Source: Siniperca chuatsi
Lineage: Eukaryota > Chordata > Actinopteri > Centrarchiformes > Sinipercidae
DNA: 64,000 nt
Reading direction: 5' to 3'
NCBI RefSeq assembly: GCF_020085105.1
Contig: NC_058051.1
Span: 18,078,455-18,142,454 of the forward strand
A program made the translations under genes and the position numbers. Below are positions 32,415 to 46,077 of the stretch, one piece after another. The stretch's first letter is position 1. The number at the start of each line of letters is the position of its first letter. The notes under the pieces were generated by a model that saw nothing but the letters and a program-made list of their open reading frames with translations, searched no databases and had not been told where the DNA came from.

Positions 32415-34184
32415 CATGCACACACAAGCATGCATACATATCACAGAAGTTATGACAGCTGACCTTGTGTACTTAGATGAGCAGGCGTGTGAGGGAGAGA
32501 TTGAAGGCAACTGTGTGCCTGTATGGGCATGCTGTGTATGTATGTCTCAATGTGTCTGATGGTGTGTGTGTGTTGTTGTTTAAATATAGTGAATTCCAGT
32601 GGGTTTTTTTTGCTCCCTGGGATCCTTGTGAACCACAGTGGGAGCTTCAGGGAAAAGTGAGGAAAAGAAAATGCTAAAGAAACACAGGAAAGTGCAATTG
32701 GAGGGACTTTGGAGTGAACTAAATGATCACATGAAAGAGGAGATCTTTTAATCGCAGAAAACAGTAAAACACAAAACCTTCTCCAAAGAGGGACAGAGAG
32801 ATGATGTGAAGAAAGGAAGAGTTTGAGTGAAACTAAAATGGAGAAAATTCAACTGGGCTGCAGTCCGAGCCTTCGTTTGACCTCTGACTCGATTGTATTT
32901 GACATCTGACACTTGACCTCATTAGTGTCGAGAACAGCAGTCTTCCTATTGGCACTACAGGCTTATTAGCTGGTCCTCTATTTTAAAAGCTTCCTTCAGC
33001 ACTGCATAGACAACAGAGTGTGAACTAATTCATCTCAACCTGAGCTACACCAACACAGCAGGAGTTGATACCTTAAAGGTCATTTGCGAGACCCGAGCGG
33101 CATAAAACAAGGCTCCTCCCTGTAGTTGGATTATATGTTATTCTGCAAACCTATAATAATTAAAAAGTCTTGAACTACTTGCGGAGAAATGTATTCATCG
33201 TGCAGCAGAAGTGCGTGGAGAAATAGACTGAAAAAAGGGAGAAAGAGAATGAAAAGTAAATTGCATAATGATAAAATAAACTGGAGTGTGCTGGTTCTGG
33301 TTACTGTTCCATGTCATGGAGTCAGTGTTATTGTTGCCTCCTGCTGGGGCTCAGTGAGTGGAGGCTACTGTGGAGGATACTGGAGGTTACAGGGAGCTGG
33401 GGAGTGCAGTTTGGACCTGGGATCTGTCTCAGGCAGACCGGGCCGACTGCCAGCATCTCACCTCATTATCTACATTGTTAAAATATCTCATCTGTGGTGA
33501 GTACTGTGTGTTTGTGTATGTATAGATGCATGTATTATAACCTAATATTATAGGTATTTAGATTTTCTGTTTCCCACATCCCCCTTTTTTTACTTTGTGA
33601 ACTTATCCCAGATCTGTCTCTAATTTGTGTTCCTCTGGGTGTGTTTACAATTGCTGCCAATGTGCGGACATCATGTAAGCATACACACATGCTTAACAAC
33701 CAGTGGTGGAAATGTACTTCAGTAATGTACTTGAGTACAGTTTTTAGGTTCTTGTACTTTACTTGAGTATTACCATTAAATGGTACTTTATACTTTCCTC
33801 TGCTCTGAGGGAATTATTGTACTTTTTACTCCACTTCAGCTTTAGTTACTAGTTAATTTGTTATATTAAGATTTTACATACAAAACAAACTTAATACAAC
33901 TTAGATATAAAATATAAAAACGATAAAATGTCATGCATTGCTATAGATTAAACAGTCAGTATATAAAGTAATTAAGTAATTTTGAACCCCACCTCAACTG
34001 ACTATAACAGTAAAAGGCTAACTAAATAATAACATATATAATGATGTATAATACTTTAACTTTTTTGTATAACACTTTTACTTTTGATACTTTAAGTGCA
34101 TATTGCTAATAATACTTCTGTAAATGCCTCTCCTCAGGGGCAAAACTAACAGCTGCCATCTTTAAGCACACACATGCACATGTG

Positions 34185-34226
<42 letters not shown>

Positions 34227-37200
34227 CACACACACATCTGTTTATTGTCTTCTCCTGGCTCTTTATGAACCTGTCAGCTCAAATAACAGTCTTACATGCC
34301 TCCATATCCACTCTTCCTCTAGTCGATCAAAACTGTGATCACATCACTGCTGCCAGCCAACAGACCTGACTCCAATCTCTGCATGTTCACTGACAGAACC
34401 AGAACATGTTTTAAATTACTTCCACTAATTAAAGAGCTACATAAACATCACTCATTCCAAAAGTCCAAAATAATAATATTTTATGGGTGGTATGTTTTCA
34501 ATTGCAGTTTTTATTTCATGCCCTCAAGCATTTTTAATGGGAAAATGATCAGAATCTGGACTTTCTGCTTAAAGTACCTAATACCACAGGGTGTTCTGCA
34601 GCTTAACATAATAGCCTTGTAAATGTGTCATCAGCTTAAAAATGATCCATAAAAACTACATTGGCAGTATTGATTAATAAGTGACAGAGAAGTGGTGTCT
34701 TATTTTATTTTGCAGTTTTTGTCCATTTGGTTTTAATTAGTTGTGTCATTTTGACAGAGCGGCTGTTGTTGGAGAAGATGTCTTTGTAGATTTATCATCG
34801 CTGTGGGCTCAGACTGACTGCATGTAGGCACAGGTTCAGTGATCATCGCACCAAAGATTTGTGTGATGTGTTATGTTATGACATGTCGAGCCTGATGGGA
34901 CTTGTAAAGAAAGTTCTTTCATCTTCAGACCAGCACAAATTGGTTTCGTAATAAGCTTGCATAAATGGGACAACAAGCATGCGTGCACATACGCAAGAAC
35001 ACACCAGCTATGCTAAAGCATCACGCAGTTTGATTACAAACATATTATATTTGGAATGGCAGTGTTTTCTATCTGAAAAAGTATGTATGCTACACATGCA
35101 TATACAAATATTCACAATGGATGGAACAGTCAATTCACTATGTACCACTGAAGTAAATTATTAAAGTCATATTCTGTGTTTAATTGAATACATGTGCTTC
35201 AGTCTGTTTTCGACAGATGTGACAAATGGCCCAAAATACTCCCAGATATCAGTTTCATAAATTCAGTGCACACAGAAGCCTACACCATAATGACATGATG
35301 TAGCTGAAGCCATGTCCTGCCATCATCCATACATCATTCGATTTTTTTTAAAGTCCAGTCTTGGTCTGTCTAGCCTGCCTGGCTACATTACCTCTACTGG
35401 TTAGGTTGCCGAAGTGCAGTGCTGGCACGGTGGGCTCAGCACAGATTGAACCGTGTGTATATGTAAGTATTGTACTTGTGCTTCTGTATCTGTGTGTGTT
35501 TAGGAGAGCGAGACAAAACCCTCTGTGTGCTGGTTCCCATTAGAACCCAACGCCCTGAGGATGAGCAGACCATCGGCTTGATTACTCCTGGCCATATTTT
35601 GCGCAAAAACATGGCCACACACACATCTGTGCACACAAACACATTTGGTTTTATGTAAGTGCTTTGTGCCTCTCTATAAATGCTTTAGAAATGAAGTAAT
35701 ATATGAATCTTGGAAAGAGAGTGCATGTGAGTATGTGCCTATGGGCTTGAATATAGGTATAGTATCTATTTGTGAATTTGCATTTTCAATTGCATACGTT
35801 TGTGTTTGTATATACATGTTCTTGGCACATCTCTGTGTCTATGAGCATGTTCATTTGTCTGTGTATGCGTTAGTGTTTCTTCTTCGCGTGATGTTACACG
35901 TACACAGGCATGTGTGTGTGTTGGTGTGTAGGTGCCAGTGGGTGGGAGTGTAGAGGGTGGAGGACTCTGAGAAAAGAGGACTGTGTGTCCCTCTGCTCAT
36001 TAATACCATGTGGAGCTCTAAGCAGTGGTGGACTGCTGCTGAGCTTCCTGGCAAAGATTTAGAATACAAATCAGCAGCACATAACTGGTCTTAACTGGTA
36101 CTGAGAAACAGACAGAGCGATATATTTTTGAGGGTTTAAATTTCAAGCAGAAACCATATTTTCATCGCAATGCATAACTGCCACAATATATATAGGTTAA
36201 ACAAAAAGCCTACTGTGTGTTCAGTGAGGGTTGGCTCTGTCATTGTGCTCCCTCCCCTGTGTCTTACTTCCTTTTCAGTAAAACATTTATGGTTGGATTA
36301 ATTTGATGTTTTATTACACTTCTGTTAAGCAGAGAGGTATGTAACCAACATCAGGTTTCCTGAAGTCTATTGTGGACTTTGCGTAACCAAACTGAGGGAG
36401 GAAGGATTCGTGCTAATCTTTCCTGTGATACTGACAAATGATCAGAAATTGCTTAATGTACCAACGTTTTGATTGATTTTGGGATTTTAACCCCTTCTCA
36501 TTGTCACATATCTATTTCATGGAAACCCTAACCCATAGCCCTAATCCCCCCAAAACCCACCAATGCAATGATTAATGTAACCTGGGAGTTGTAAAGTTCA
36601 AGGGAGGGGAGTTAATGCAGAGGTCTTACTGTAGGTCACCTTTACAAGCAGTAGAAATGCTGAGGCACTGAACATCAGTCAGACAGATGCCACATGTCTC
36701 CCACATCCATAACCCTTCACTCTCTTTCTCTTCATTGGACCCCATTTCACTTCACTGTGTGGTTATTGGCTGGCCACTGGGCCAACTGGCTCTTCATTGT
36801 GGTCTATGAATGGCCGAAGAACAGGAAATTAGGTTCCTCTCCTGCTGTGAGCTGTGCTGTAAACTCACAACAGCTGTGTGGGATCGTGAAACAAAAACAT
36901 TGAACCCCTGTACTACATCTTCGCCTCAGACCCATGATATCTGTTCCTCACTCTATGGCGGTTAATTCTCTTTCCTGCAAACCAAACATTTTCATACCCC
37001 TTATCTGCCACTCAGCCACAAATTCCCCCTCAAACTGTCATGCTCTCTTACAATGTACCCCCCAGGCCCCATTATTTTCTCCCCTGCTGCTCCCCATGAA
37101 TCCCCCGCAATCTAGCCTCCCACTCTGCACTCCTGACTCCCTGCCTCCCCAACAGCGCTATGCAGGAGTCCAGTATCTATAAAACATGAGGTCTGCAGTG

Positions 37201-39130
37201 AAAATCCTTGGAATCAGAGTGGAAGTGGGTATCCATTATTATATTTAATCTAGAGCCCTGTAAAACATTACATGCTAAGCAGGTGTAATGTGTGTCAGCA
37301 TGTTAACATTTGTTACTGAGCACTAAACACAAAGTACAGCTGAGGCTCATGGGAATGTCATTCGTTTTGCAGGTATTTTGTCATTTGCAAAAGTATTGGA
37401 CAAAGTGAAATTTTGACCTGATTATGATGCTAGGGGAAAAGTCAGGAGATCACCAAAGTCAGTAGGATCTATCTTCTGGGGATCATGAATGTCTGTAGAC
37501 AATTCCATGGCATAGCTGAGATATTTCAGTCTGGACCACAGTGGTGGACCAACCGACCGTCTAACAGTGGACATTGCTGCTAGCATTGCAAAAAATATCA
37601 AAAAGACAAATTTTCATTTGAAGGTCTTCCTGTAGATATCTGCCTGAGATTGATGATTCTTCTGTGTGTTTCTTTTCAGGTCTCTGGAAGCCTTGGACCT
37701 GTCCCACAACCAGTTCACCTCTGTCCCAATGAATCTGCCTCGCTGTCTCCGTAAACTCACCCTCCAACACAACAACATCAGGCACATCCCCGCCTTCACG
37801 TTCCGTCACTTGCGGCCCGGCCTACAGTCCCTCCATCTATCCCACAATGCCTTGAGCAATGAGGGTATTGAACAAGTCTCTTTTGTTGGAACATACCGCT
37901 CACTGGGTGAGCTCCTATTGGACAACAATCATCTGGGGGAGGTCCCTCGCTGCGTTCGACAGTTTAAGAACCTACAGGTGCTGAGACTGGACAACAACCA
38001 GATCAGGTAGATTCGCACTTTCTATTAAGTCAGTTTTTAAGAGTCTTATGTGATTTTCATAATGCAGGGATAAGCTAAATGCTTGCGTGCTTGTTACCCA
38101 ATCCTTTCCTAATACCATTAGCTCTGCTAGTGCAGCTCCCTTTAGAAATTACTCTAAGGAGCTTGGCAAAGAAAAATATTGTGGCACATTCAGTGTCTTA
38201 TGGAAATACATTTATTCAAACTGACATTTCAACAACAGTCCTCCTCAGCACAAAGAGGAACACAATGACTTTTGTTGTCACATCAATTTCTTATTACTGT
38301 CTGTGAACGGTACCAGACTCTTTGTTCCCTTTGATCTAACACAGTAACCCTTGGTGACCAAAGCAACAATTCTGACTATGATTTATATGACTTGTTTGTT
38401 ATCATGGTCAGCAGCCAAAATTGATGAATGTACCTCAAACAAAAAACCTGGCAACTACTGTAGAAAAGTGTTAGCAGGTTGATTTCTTCACTTGGGTCCG
38501 AGATTTCCTGAAGTGATGTAAGAACCACACAGCAATACTTTGTGTTAAATATGAAAATTAGCATGCTAACGTGCTGATGTTTAGCAGGTATCATGTTTAC
38601 CATGGCTACAATCATAGTGTGTAGCATGTTAGCATGCTAACATTTGGTAATTAGCACAAAACATAAACTACAGCTGAGGCTGAATGGGTCATAAACATAA
38701 GTATTGGACAAATAGAAGTTTTAGGTGATGATGGTGCTAGAGGGAAAGTCAGGGCACAACCAAAGTTATCACAATTGATCCTGAGGGGAACATACATGTG
38801 TGTACAAAATTTCATGTCAATCCATCCAATAGTTGTTGAAACATTTCACTCAAAACCACAAATGTCAATGCTGGTAGCAATAGTGGAAAACTCAGGGGAT
38901 CACCAAAAGCGTAGTATGTCTAAATTTAAGTCTTTGTATGTTGTGGTTGCAGGCTGGTGAGGCAGTGGGGAGTGTGCCACCCTCGTAATTCTGGCTCCAC
39001 CTTGGCTTCGGTCCACTTGGAAAATAATCTGCTGGAGGTGGACAAGATTCCCCCAAATGCCTTCTCCTGTCTCACCGATGCTCAGGGACTGGTCCTCTAT
39101 CCACAGCAGGGGCACTCACACGACCAGTAG
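27649..39130 (+). CDS. ECM2-like secreted leucine-rich repeat matrix protein
   Basis: Ten coding exons: 27649-27859, 28029-28105, 28377-28631, 28754-28985, 29577-29692, 31224-31356, 31447-31604, 31803-31942, 37680-38006, 38953-39130; about 608 residues. The end of exon 2 is the least certain boundary. The start gives a signal peptide (MQMPRTCIMFICLCGTALSG). Next come a low-complexity region, a run of about 65 residues that is acidic apart from one asparagine, a two-cysteine cap (CQTADREISC), about a dozen leucine-rich repeats such as LDTLDLSKNKLEDESF, and a cysteine-bounded end (FSCLTDAQGLVLYPQ) like the LRRCE cap of small leucine-rich proteoglycans. Repeat pattern, acidic stretch and cap resemble ECM2. 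The von Willebrand C domain of human ECM2 is not seen. An ECM2 relative next to biglycan, called ECMX in some literature as far as I recall, is the most likely identity. It probably acts in the extracellular matrix. Confidence 0.82.
28502..28822 (+). repeat. Coding GAG/GAA/GAT trinucleotide repeat
   Basis: Runs of glutamate (10), aspartate (14), a short mixed part, aspartate (8) and glutamate (7) end exon 3, and 23 more glutamate codons open exon 4. The repeat is broken by a 122-base intron (28632-28753) that is not itself repetitive. The aspartate part is a pure GAT array and so is likely to vary in length. Confidence 0.93.
28986..29027. repeat. (GT)n microsatellite at a 5' splice site
   Basis: About 21 GT units begin at the donor of ECM2-like exon 4: the first GT of the array is the GT of the splice site. 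The rest of this intron (to 29576) is AT-rich with no recognisable feature. Confidence 0.93.
29693..31223 (+). other. ECM2-like intron 5
   Basis: A 1.5-kb AT-rich intron. I see no exon or named repeat. A CTCF-like motif (reverse strand of 30515-30529) is the only short signal noted. Confidence 0.55.
32328..32413. repeat. (CT)n(CA)n compound microsatellite
   Basis: A CT run passes directly into about 25 CA units. It lies within the long ECM2-like intron. Confidence 0.95.
33701..34130. mobile_element. Miniature DNA transposon-like repeat, 3' end lost
   Basis: It opens with CAGTGGTGGAAATGTACTT and continues with tandem-like phrases around ACTTGAGTAC, TACTTTACTTGAGTA and TGTACTTTTTACTCCACT, a wording common to a non-autonomous repeat family in teleosts. 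The matching CCACCACTG end expected on the right is not seen; the sequence runs out near 34130. I believe it is hAT-related but cannot confirm it. Confidence 0.6.
34188..34222. repeat. (CA)n microsatellite
   Basis: About 17 CA units with flanking impure CA sequence up to 34240, in the long ECM2-like intron. Confidence 0.9.
37230..37600. repeat. Dispersed teleost-type repeat, copy 2
   Basis: It contains TACAGCTGAGGCTCATGGG, GATCACCAAAGTCAGTAGGA and CAGTCTGGACCACAGTGG. The same phrases, diverged, occur in copy 3 (38545-38905), and their reverse complement in copy 1 (25470-26090). It ends about 80 bases before ECM2-like exon 9. Confidence 0.65.
38545..38905. repeat. Dispersed teleost-type repeat, copy 3
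   Basis: It shares TTAGCATGCTAAC palindromes, CTACAGCTGAGGCTGAATGG and AATCCATCCAATAGTTGTTG with the other copies. It lies in the intron between ECM2-like exons 9 and 10, in the same direction as copy 2, and stops about 50 bases before the last exon. Confidence 0.65.
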
Positions 39131-39649
39131 ACCACACTGTGGGACAGACATACACGGATAGATACATACCCACAATATACGCATGTGCATCATCATGACA
39201 TACAGCTACTTTCTGGGGGTTTTCTGTATCCTTCATTTGCCTTCACTGCTTACCTCATTCGTGCATCAAACCCATCAAGCAGGGTTTACAGGAAAATAGC
39301 TTCATGTAGTTTTCTTAGTCAGTCAATGCTATCATTTTATCATTTCAAAACCCATCTTTTTCTTTCACATCTCATCTTTGATTAAGGAAATGACTGTAAT
39401 GTTTGTGTAATTTACACGGTAATGGAACTAATCATTATATAAAGTGCTCTTGGAAGTGTAAAAGAATAATACATTGCAGTGGAATCCAGATCCGCTCAAA
39501 ACACTGGTTTTAATCTGTCTTTTCATTAAAGTATAAGGTATTAAAGTGATACTTTTGAGAAAATGAAGACTGAAATGGATTAACCCGTGTCTCTAGTCTA
39601 AGTCTGGAGCTTACAGGAGGAGTCTTTAGTCAGGCTAAGTAGAAATAAA
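39131..39649 (+). other. ECM2-like 3' untranslated region
   Basis: Non-coding sequence after the TAG at 39128-39130. ATTAAA at 39525-39530 and AATAAA at 39644-39649 are both possible polyadenylation signals, so transcripts of two lengths are possible. Confidence 0.5.
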
Positions 39650-42600
39650 GTAGGTGTGTTTGGATGTGACAGGGATACCAGGGGGTCATGTAGCAGTCAG
39701 ATTTTGGGATTGCAGCATGGGGGTCCCTGAAAATATCTAGTGACACAGTATGAACCTAAGGGGCCCATTAGGAAAGAAAATATAAACATCACGCAGGTTT
39801 CCTATCACCAGATGAGTTCCACATAAACATCCACCACCAGCTGCTCAGCAAAAATACATAGAGTCACTCTGACTGTAAGGGGGGCCTCAGTCAGGGCCTC
39901 CAAACATGTAGAGGTGACGTCAGTCACTGTAGGATTTTGAGCAGTAACTGGGGTACAAGTATGTGTACATGAGAGGTATGGAGCAGCCCATTATTTGGGT
40001 TAGAACTAAGGAAGACGGGAAAAAGGTGAGGAACGTGTTAGCACAGTGGAGCTAAGGGACAAACTACAAGCTGACTTTTAAAACACAATACAACGATTGT
40101 TCTTAGAAAGTATCTAAGCTGATCAGTGAAAGATGAGAAGAGCAGCAGTTCATGTCTAGTTAAGTCCAATATGACGTGGCTGGAAGACAGAGAGGAAAGG
40201 AGATTTAAAACAGAGAAGGAGGGAAGGCAGAGAGCTGGGGCACGTTCTGAGCTCTTTTCCCGTTTGGGAAATAAAGCCACTGGAGCTCTGGTGTCCTGCC
40301 AACTTTACTGACAAAATGACTTCCCAGATCTCAATGTTCTCTCTTTCTCTCTTTGTGTATCTATCGCCACTACCGTATCTCCCTGTCCATCTTCTGCTGT
40401 GTGTCCCTCTCCCAATGCCTATTTCCTCTCTTACCTCCTCTTGCACAGTTAAATACAAAATAACTAACAATGCACCATTCTTCTGTCTCAGCATATCTAT
40501 GATCTTGGCCCCTTCAGAGATGCTTTGAGCTCTGTGGTGTGAGTGTGATGTGAATGAGAGCCTTGCCCATAACCTTTCTTTGTTAGGTACAGTCTTGATG
40601 AGAACATAACGGAGCCAGAGGAAAAAGCACAAACCCTGTTGCACTCTCTGTTATTGTTTGCTCTGAAACAACAACTCTCTTTCCTTTTATTCCTCTCATC
40701 CTGTATTATCACCAAAAACTCACAATGTAGTCAGCTGCTTTGCACTAAATCCTGCTGCAACAAGCATGATATCTGTATTTGCAGTCTCACTGAGAAAAAA
40801 ACAACAAGCTAAATATTTTATGAGAGCTGATGCAAGTGCAAGCAATTCAGCAATTCAGTGTTGCAGAAGTCTGTTTAATTTGTTAATCCCCCCGTGCAAA
40901 GACACAATACGCTTTACAGTATATCACTTAGAGTAATGAATATAATTAAAATCATAAAATGTTGAGTCGTGCTCAGTGCATGAAGTCGTAATTTACAGGC
41001 GGTGCACTTGCTGCGTTAGCTAGCTGGCTCCAGGTATAAGTGTTCAACAGAGAGCAGTGTTTCTGCAGCTCTAAATGAAGAACAGAAGGTCCCTTGCAGA
41101 CGCTAGAGTTACATGAGAGAGAGGGAGGGAGGGAGGAGGGCTGAGGCAGAGAGAGATAGACAGTTAATAAGAGAAAGAGAATGAAGCTGGGTTATTAAGA
41201 GGCAAGCAGATGACAAAGTTAACAAGGTTATGAGAACACAGTACATACATGGTCTGAATATGTGATATGAACACACACACACACATACACACATTTAAAC
41301 ATTTCCCTCTCTCAGCCTGGGCGTGTAATCACATGTTAGATTTCTGCTTTCAGGCTTGTGCATGTGGTGCAGTCTCCATAATTGTACAGTCATTTTACAA
41401 ACAGCACATTACTGTCTAAGAAACTACACATTCGCATTTATACTGCAGTTCCTACTCGTACAGGTAGAGCCGAAGCTTGACACAAAGAGGAACAAACAAA
41501 CTGCATCAGCTCTCGTTTTGCAGTTTCCCATCTTTGTAGTTTTGCACAGATGGATGCTCCAGCTTTGATCTTAAATCCTTCAATGTTCCCTCCACAGCTT
41601 GTCACATGGGGTATTTTCAAATTTGACAGGCTCGCCACTTCAGTGTCATCCATCATACTGCGTGTGACATGACTAAACTGTTAAACCGACATCCCATCAC
41701 ACCCAACAGATGTTTCGCATCCTGTCGAGCTGAGGCCAGAGCCTGTTTGTGTGAGGGTGACTGTAGAGCTGCGCAGTGCTTTTCTTCTCCCATGCTCTGT
41801 CTGTTCTACCCGGCGACAGCCGCTTCCTGTGTTTGTTATTGGAGGAGTGGGGGAGTGCTGGCTGATAAAATAAAAAGCACTAGTACACACACAGAGAAAA
41901 GCAGCTAAAGAATGTATTTCCCTGACTCAGATGGGCAGACACAAGCAAGGCGAAGGGAAAGAGGATGCCTGAGGACAGTTCCATTGCAAGAACATGAGAT
42001 TGGGCTCCAGTGTTAAGGGTCAACTATTTGGGATCAACAAGAATGTGCTTACTGCAGTGTGTAGGAGAACTAACTGCTCAGCCATCAGCCCTGGTGTCCT
42101 TATCCCTGATAGCCAGCAACATTAATGACTATGAAGTATGCTTTTATTGGGCTGAATTCCAAAAGCAAAAACACAGAAACAACACTTTGGTCAATATTAT
42201 TCTCTTCTCTCTCCTGCACACAGAGGCACACACACTCACTGCATGGCAGCACCCACGCAAGACAAGCACACCCACGCTAACAGTGGGTGTGCTAATCTCT
42301 AGAGACACGTTAGCTGAACACTCGTAGGACAGAGAAAAGAGTTTAATTTGGATGCCAAACCCTCTAGCTACAGACCAACACCATAATCAACTGAACCACA
42401 GCGAGAGAGAGAGAGAGAGAGGGGGACAGGCAGACAGAGAAATAAAGAGTGAGAAACAGAGAGAAAGACTGAATCTACAAAATGAGAGAGAGAGGAAGCA
42501 GAGAAAGGAGGAATGTTATCTACAAAGACCTTTATCAAAACTCTGTCTCCAGCCAACACCCCTGCAGGGCATTGATCTGGTCGGCATGCCTTTTCCGCTA

Positions 42601-45600
42601 CTGTGGGCACTACACTCTTTGAGAGAAAGAAAGGCACATAACTGAACAAAAATACAGGCAGGAGTGTCAGTCTCCTCTCTTATTGATATGGATGATGAAG
42701 AAAATTATTCTGATTTGATACTCAAAGTCCTGAAGCAGCAGAGCTCATGGATAACATAACTGCAAACGTCTGTGTGGCCGAGTTTGCACAGGGTCAGAAA
42801 AGTTCCCAGATGGTTTGGCTTGCCAAACTCGCTGCCTCGCTCTGGGTGCTGGCAATTTGGAAAGGGAATCAGAGTGAGAAAAACACTTCATCCTGCCAAA
42901 ACAAAATTTAATAGAAAACCGTGAGAAGACACAAAATCATATGTTTTATAATCACAGTCCTAAAAATACATTTTCTGGTTTTTGATTTTGGTGGAGCTTG
43001 GTGGTATCACCATGTTCTCTCCCAGTAATCAGAGAGAAATGTGTTGCTCGGTGTTATGCAATTAAATAGTGGTTGATTTAGAAAAGGGTTAGACTCTGCA
43101 AACATCATACAAAAATCCCCCCAGTATAAGTCACAAAAAAATCCAGTTAACACTTCTAGAGACGTATTAACAGCTTAAATCTTCCCTGGATGAATGACCT
43201 GGGATTTTCCTGTAACAGACTCTTTATACAGACCAACAATGTGATAACAATTAGGACATGTACAATAAACATACAGCAAGATTGGAGAAAAAGCTCCTGG
43301 AGAGAACCTGTTTCAATACCACTGTCTAAAGACACCTTTTTGCTGCTGTTTACTTACCACAATAAGGGTTTACTATGGACCCCGTGGTGCTACTGTATAT
43401 TGCAATTGAACTGTAGAGAAGTCTGTCTGAGATATTTCAGACAATGCCATGTTTTAGCTGCTTGTGTTTTAAGTGCCAGTGCTAAAATCACAATGGCTTT
43501 TATCTAAATTGTCTTCAAAAGCAATTAATTACAGACCTCAGACACAAAGTTCAAACACAGTGCACCTTCTCCCTCTCTGTCTTCTTCTTCAGGAAACATC
43601 AGTGTGGTACTACTATAGGGAAAATGTTTTTTGCACTTATAACAATCTTATCTAATACATTTACAAAAATAACAGAAACACCCATTAATATGATGAAATC
43701 TAAAATGTTGTAATATGTTATGGTGTCAGAATATTTAGTCTATTCATATGTCATTCCTATAATACTGTAAGTTGTCTATGATATTTTCATAATGTCACTT
43801 TATGAATTATCATTATCAAGAGTACTAGTTGTAAATATAACAACTCCTATTACTGTACCAGCTACTATAATAGCACAGAAGTACTGTACTCAGACACCCC
43901 CGCCCCTCTCCTCCTCCTCCTCTTTCCTCCATCCAAAAAGGGGAGAAAGGAGGCTGGCTTGTTAACTTTATGGGCTTGACCCCCCCGGCTCTCAGTCATT
44001 TCCTTGGTTTGGACTGAAACAAGCACACACAGTGCCCTGACACGGTTCGCAGAGGCACACGGTGGCAGAGGATCTGCGGCTGGATGTCAGAGGACCACAG
44101 GGAAATACTGCAATAATCCCTAAATGTGATGAAAATATAGGACAGCAATTTTTTTTTTAAATCTCCAGGATAATCTGACACACAGAGGGAGAAAACACCC
44201 TTCAACCTATGTTTTTTGGAATTTGGAATTAATATCTTATTTCTATCCATAAGGTAGGGGAGATGGGTTATTTTATTATATGTGTTATTCAGTCTTGTAA
44301 TTGGCCTAGGGGCAACTTTTTCATTTCTCCTTCTGGGCTGAGTTTTACTTGACAAAATAATTATATACAGATACTAGGCGTACATGAGAAATTACAAATT
44401 GCATGTGACATAGAAACTCTTAAACTGTAGTTATATCATAGTGAAATAAATAGAATTTGAATTCTAGTTGCTATTAACTCCACTTCTACATCTTGTTATA
44501 TATGTTTACATTTTTTATATGTTGTCATCTTTTATATTTCAGTTCAAGTTTGCACCACATAGGCATAACCTAATCACATTTATATCTTATTTATTTGTTT
44601 TTCCCACTCTTGATTATTATATTAGGAATATTATCCGTATCATCCAGCCACTTAATGCACCCTGTTACTTAGCGCATCTGATGCTGTAATTTTTCGATCA
44701 GCTCTTACTCCGGAGTTACACTAGATGGCGCAACGAGTCTCCAAAGACTGTTCAATGGGAGCCATTATTAGTGGATGATATAATAATTAAGCAAAACTTT
44801 TCTTTCAACTCACTTTATCCTCAAATCAATGCACCCTTATTTTCTCATCAAACTGTAAATGTAACGCAGGGTATTTTTAGCAGGTCTTTTACGTCCATCC
44901 ATGTATCGTCATTTAGGGAGAATAATTATAGTGAACCGTGCCAATCAAGGCAACCCGTTCTGGTACACAGGCCTGCACTACCCTCAAATTCAGCCTCTGT
45001 ATGCACACAGTGTTCAGATTGAAATGTGTTGAGAGAACTGTGGCCTGAGAAACTTTATTTGGCAGGAAGATTATTATAGCTTGCTCTTTTCCTTGCTGTG
45101 TTTTATTTTGTCACATAATATAATGCAAACAAAAATACAGTCCTTTATGGAAGGACTTTTTTTTCACCATCTGTGGCCCCATTCTGTCTTGTGTTGATGG
45201 CAATGGTGAACTACCATGTATGAGCCATTTGTACCAGTGTATTTCAGTCACCTTACTGTACAATGACAGAGCAAACAGTGTCTGACTGTGGGAGTTAATG
45301 GTCAGACAGTCAAAATGATGGTCTAAATCTGTCATTTTCCTGACCTTCTAGCCTGCCTGCCTATTAGCCAGCCTGTGGGTTGACCACCCTACACTTGCTA
45401 GTCTGTGTCTTCAGTGATTCTCACTGCCTGTCTGTCCATCCACCTGTCTCAGCATCCATCTCAGTGTTTTGTATAGGAATTTGCGAGTTCAAACTCACAG
45501 TTTGCCTGTAGCTTCTTATTCCCCTTGATCACTTTCAGTTTGATGCCAAATCAGTGGTTACATTTTGAAAGGCTGCGTTCAGTTTGAGCTCTGGAAATTT

Positions 45601-46039
45601 TGTCTTTGCCATGTTTTGACAATAAAATTAGCTGATTTTTCCATTATGTTTTTTGAAAAACCAGCCATTGTTTAGAGTCTCTATTCATAGCCCACTTGTA
45701 ACTGGCACCAACTTTGGAATACTCCACAGTGAATGAGGCTCATCTGCCCACAAGCATGGATTCTCAGGTCAGCTGCCCCCCTGCTGTTGACCTTCTTTGT
45801 TGTTCTGTATTGCTCTGCTCTCTGTTCTTCTCTGGTTAGCCCTCGTCTCAGCAGCATTGAGCAGCTTGCCACCACATCCAAGCTTGGCGGCAACAGAGAA
45901 GCTGCCAAACAGTTCCTTTTTTTAGGGATAGCAGTCACCAAATTACAGCCACTGGGGCAGTTAACTCCACCCGAACGCTCCTACCGGACCCGCCTAGCAA
46001 TACCAGCCTGTATGTCTGAAGAGTGCATGAATTTGGATT

Positions 46040-46077
46040 GTGTGTGTGTGTGTGTGTGTGTATGTGTGTGTGTGTGC
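46040..46077. repeat. (GT)n microsatellite
   Basis: An impure GT run interrupted by one TATG, in the intergenic region upstream of biglycan. Confidence 0.85.

Larger units (their letters stand above)
31943..37679 (+). other. ECM2-like intron 8, 5.7 kb
   Basis: The longest intron of the window. It contains a CT/CA compound microsatellite (32328-32413), a teleost-type small repeat (33701-34130), a CA repeat (34188-34222), GT-rich patches (35480-35940) and a dispersed repeat copy at the 3' end (37230-37600). Open frames here are short, show no family likeness and are not supported as genes. Confidence 0.6.

Noticed and set aside
33189-33500. 103-residue plus-strand frame in the long ECM2-like intron
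   Set aside because: No recognisable family or splice partners; composition like its surroundings.
40156-40644. 162-residue minus-strand open frame, the longest in the intergenic region
   Set aside because: No domain or family likeness, low-complexity purine/pyrimidine-biased sequence, no start context or polyadenylation signal to support it.
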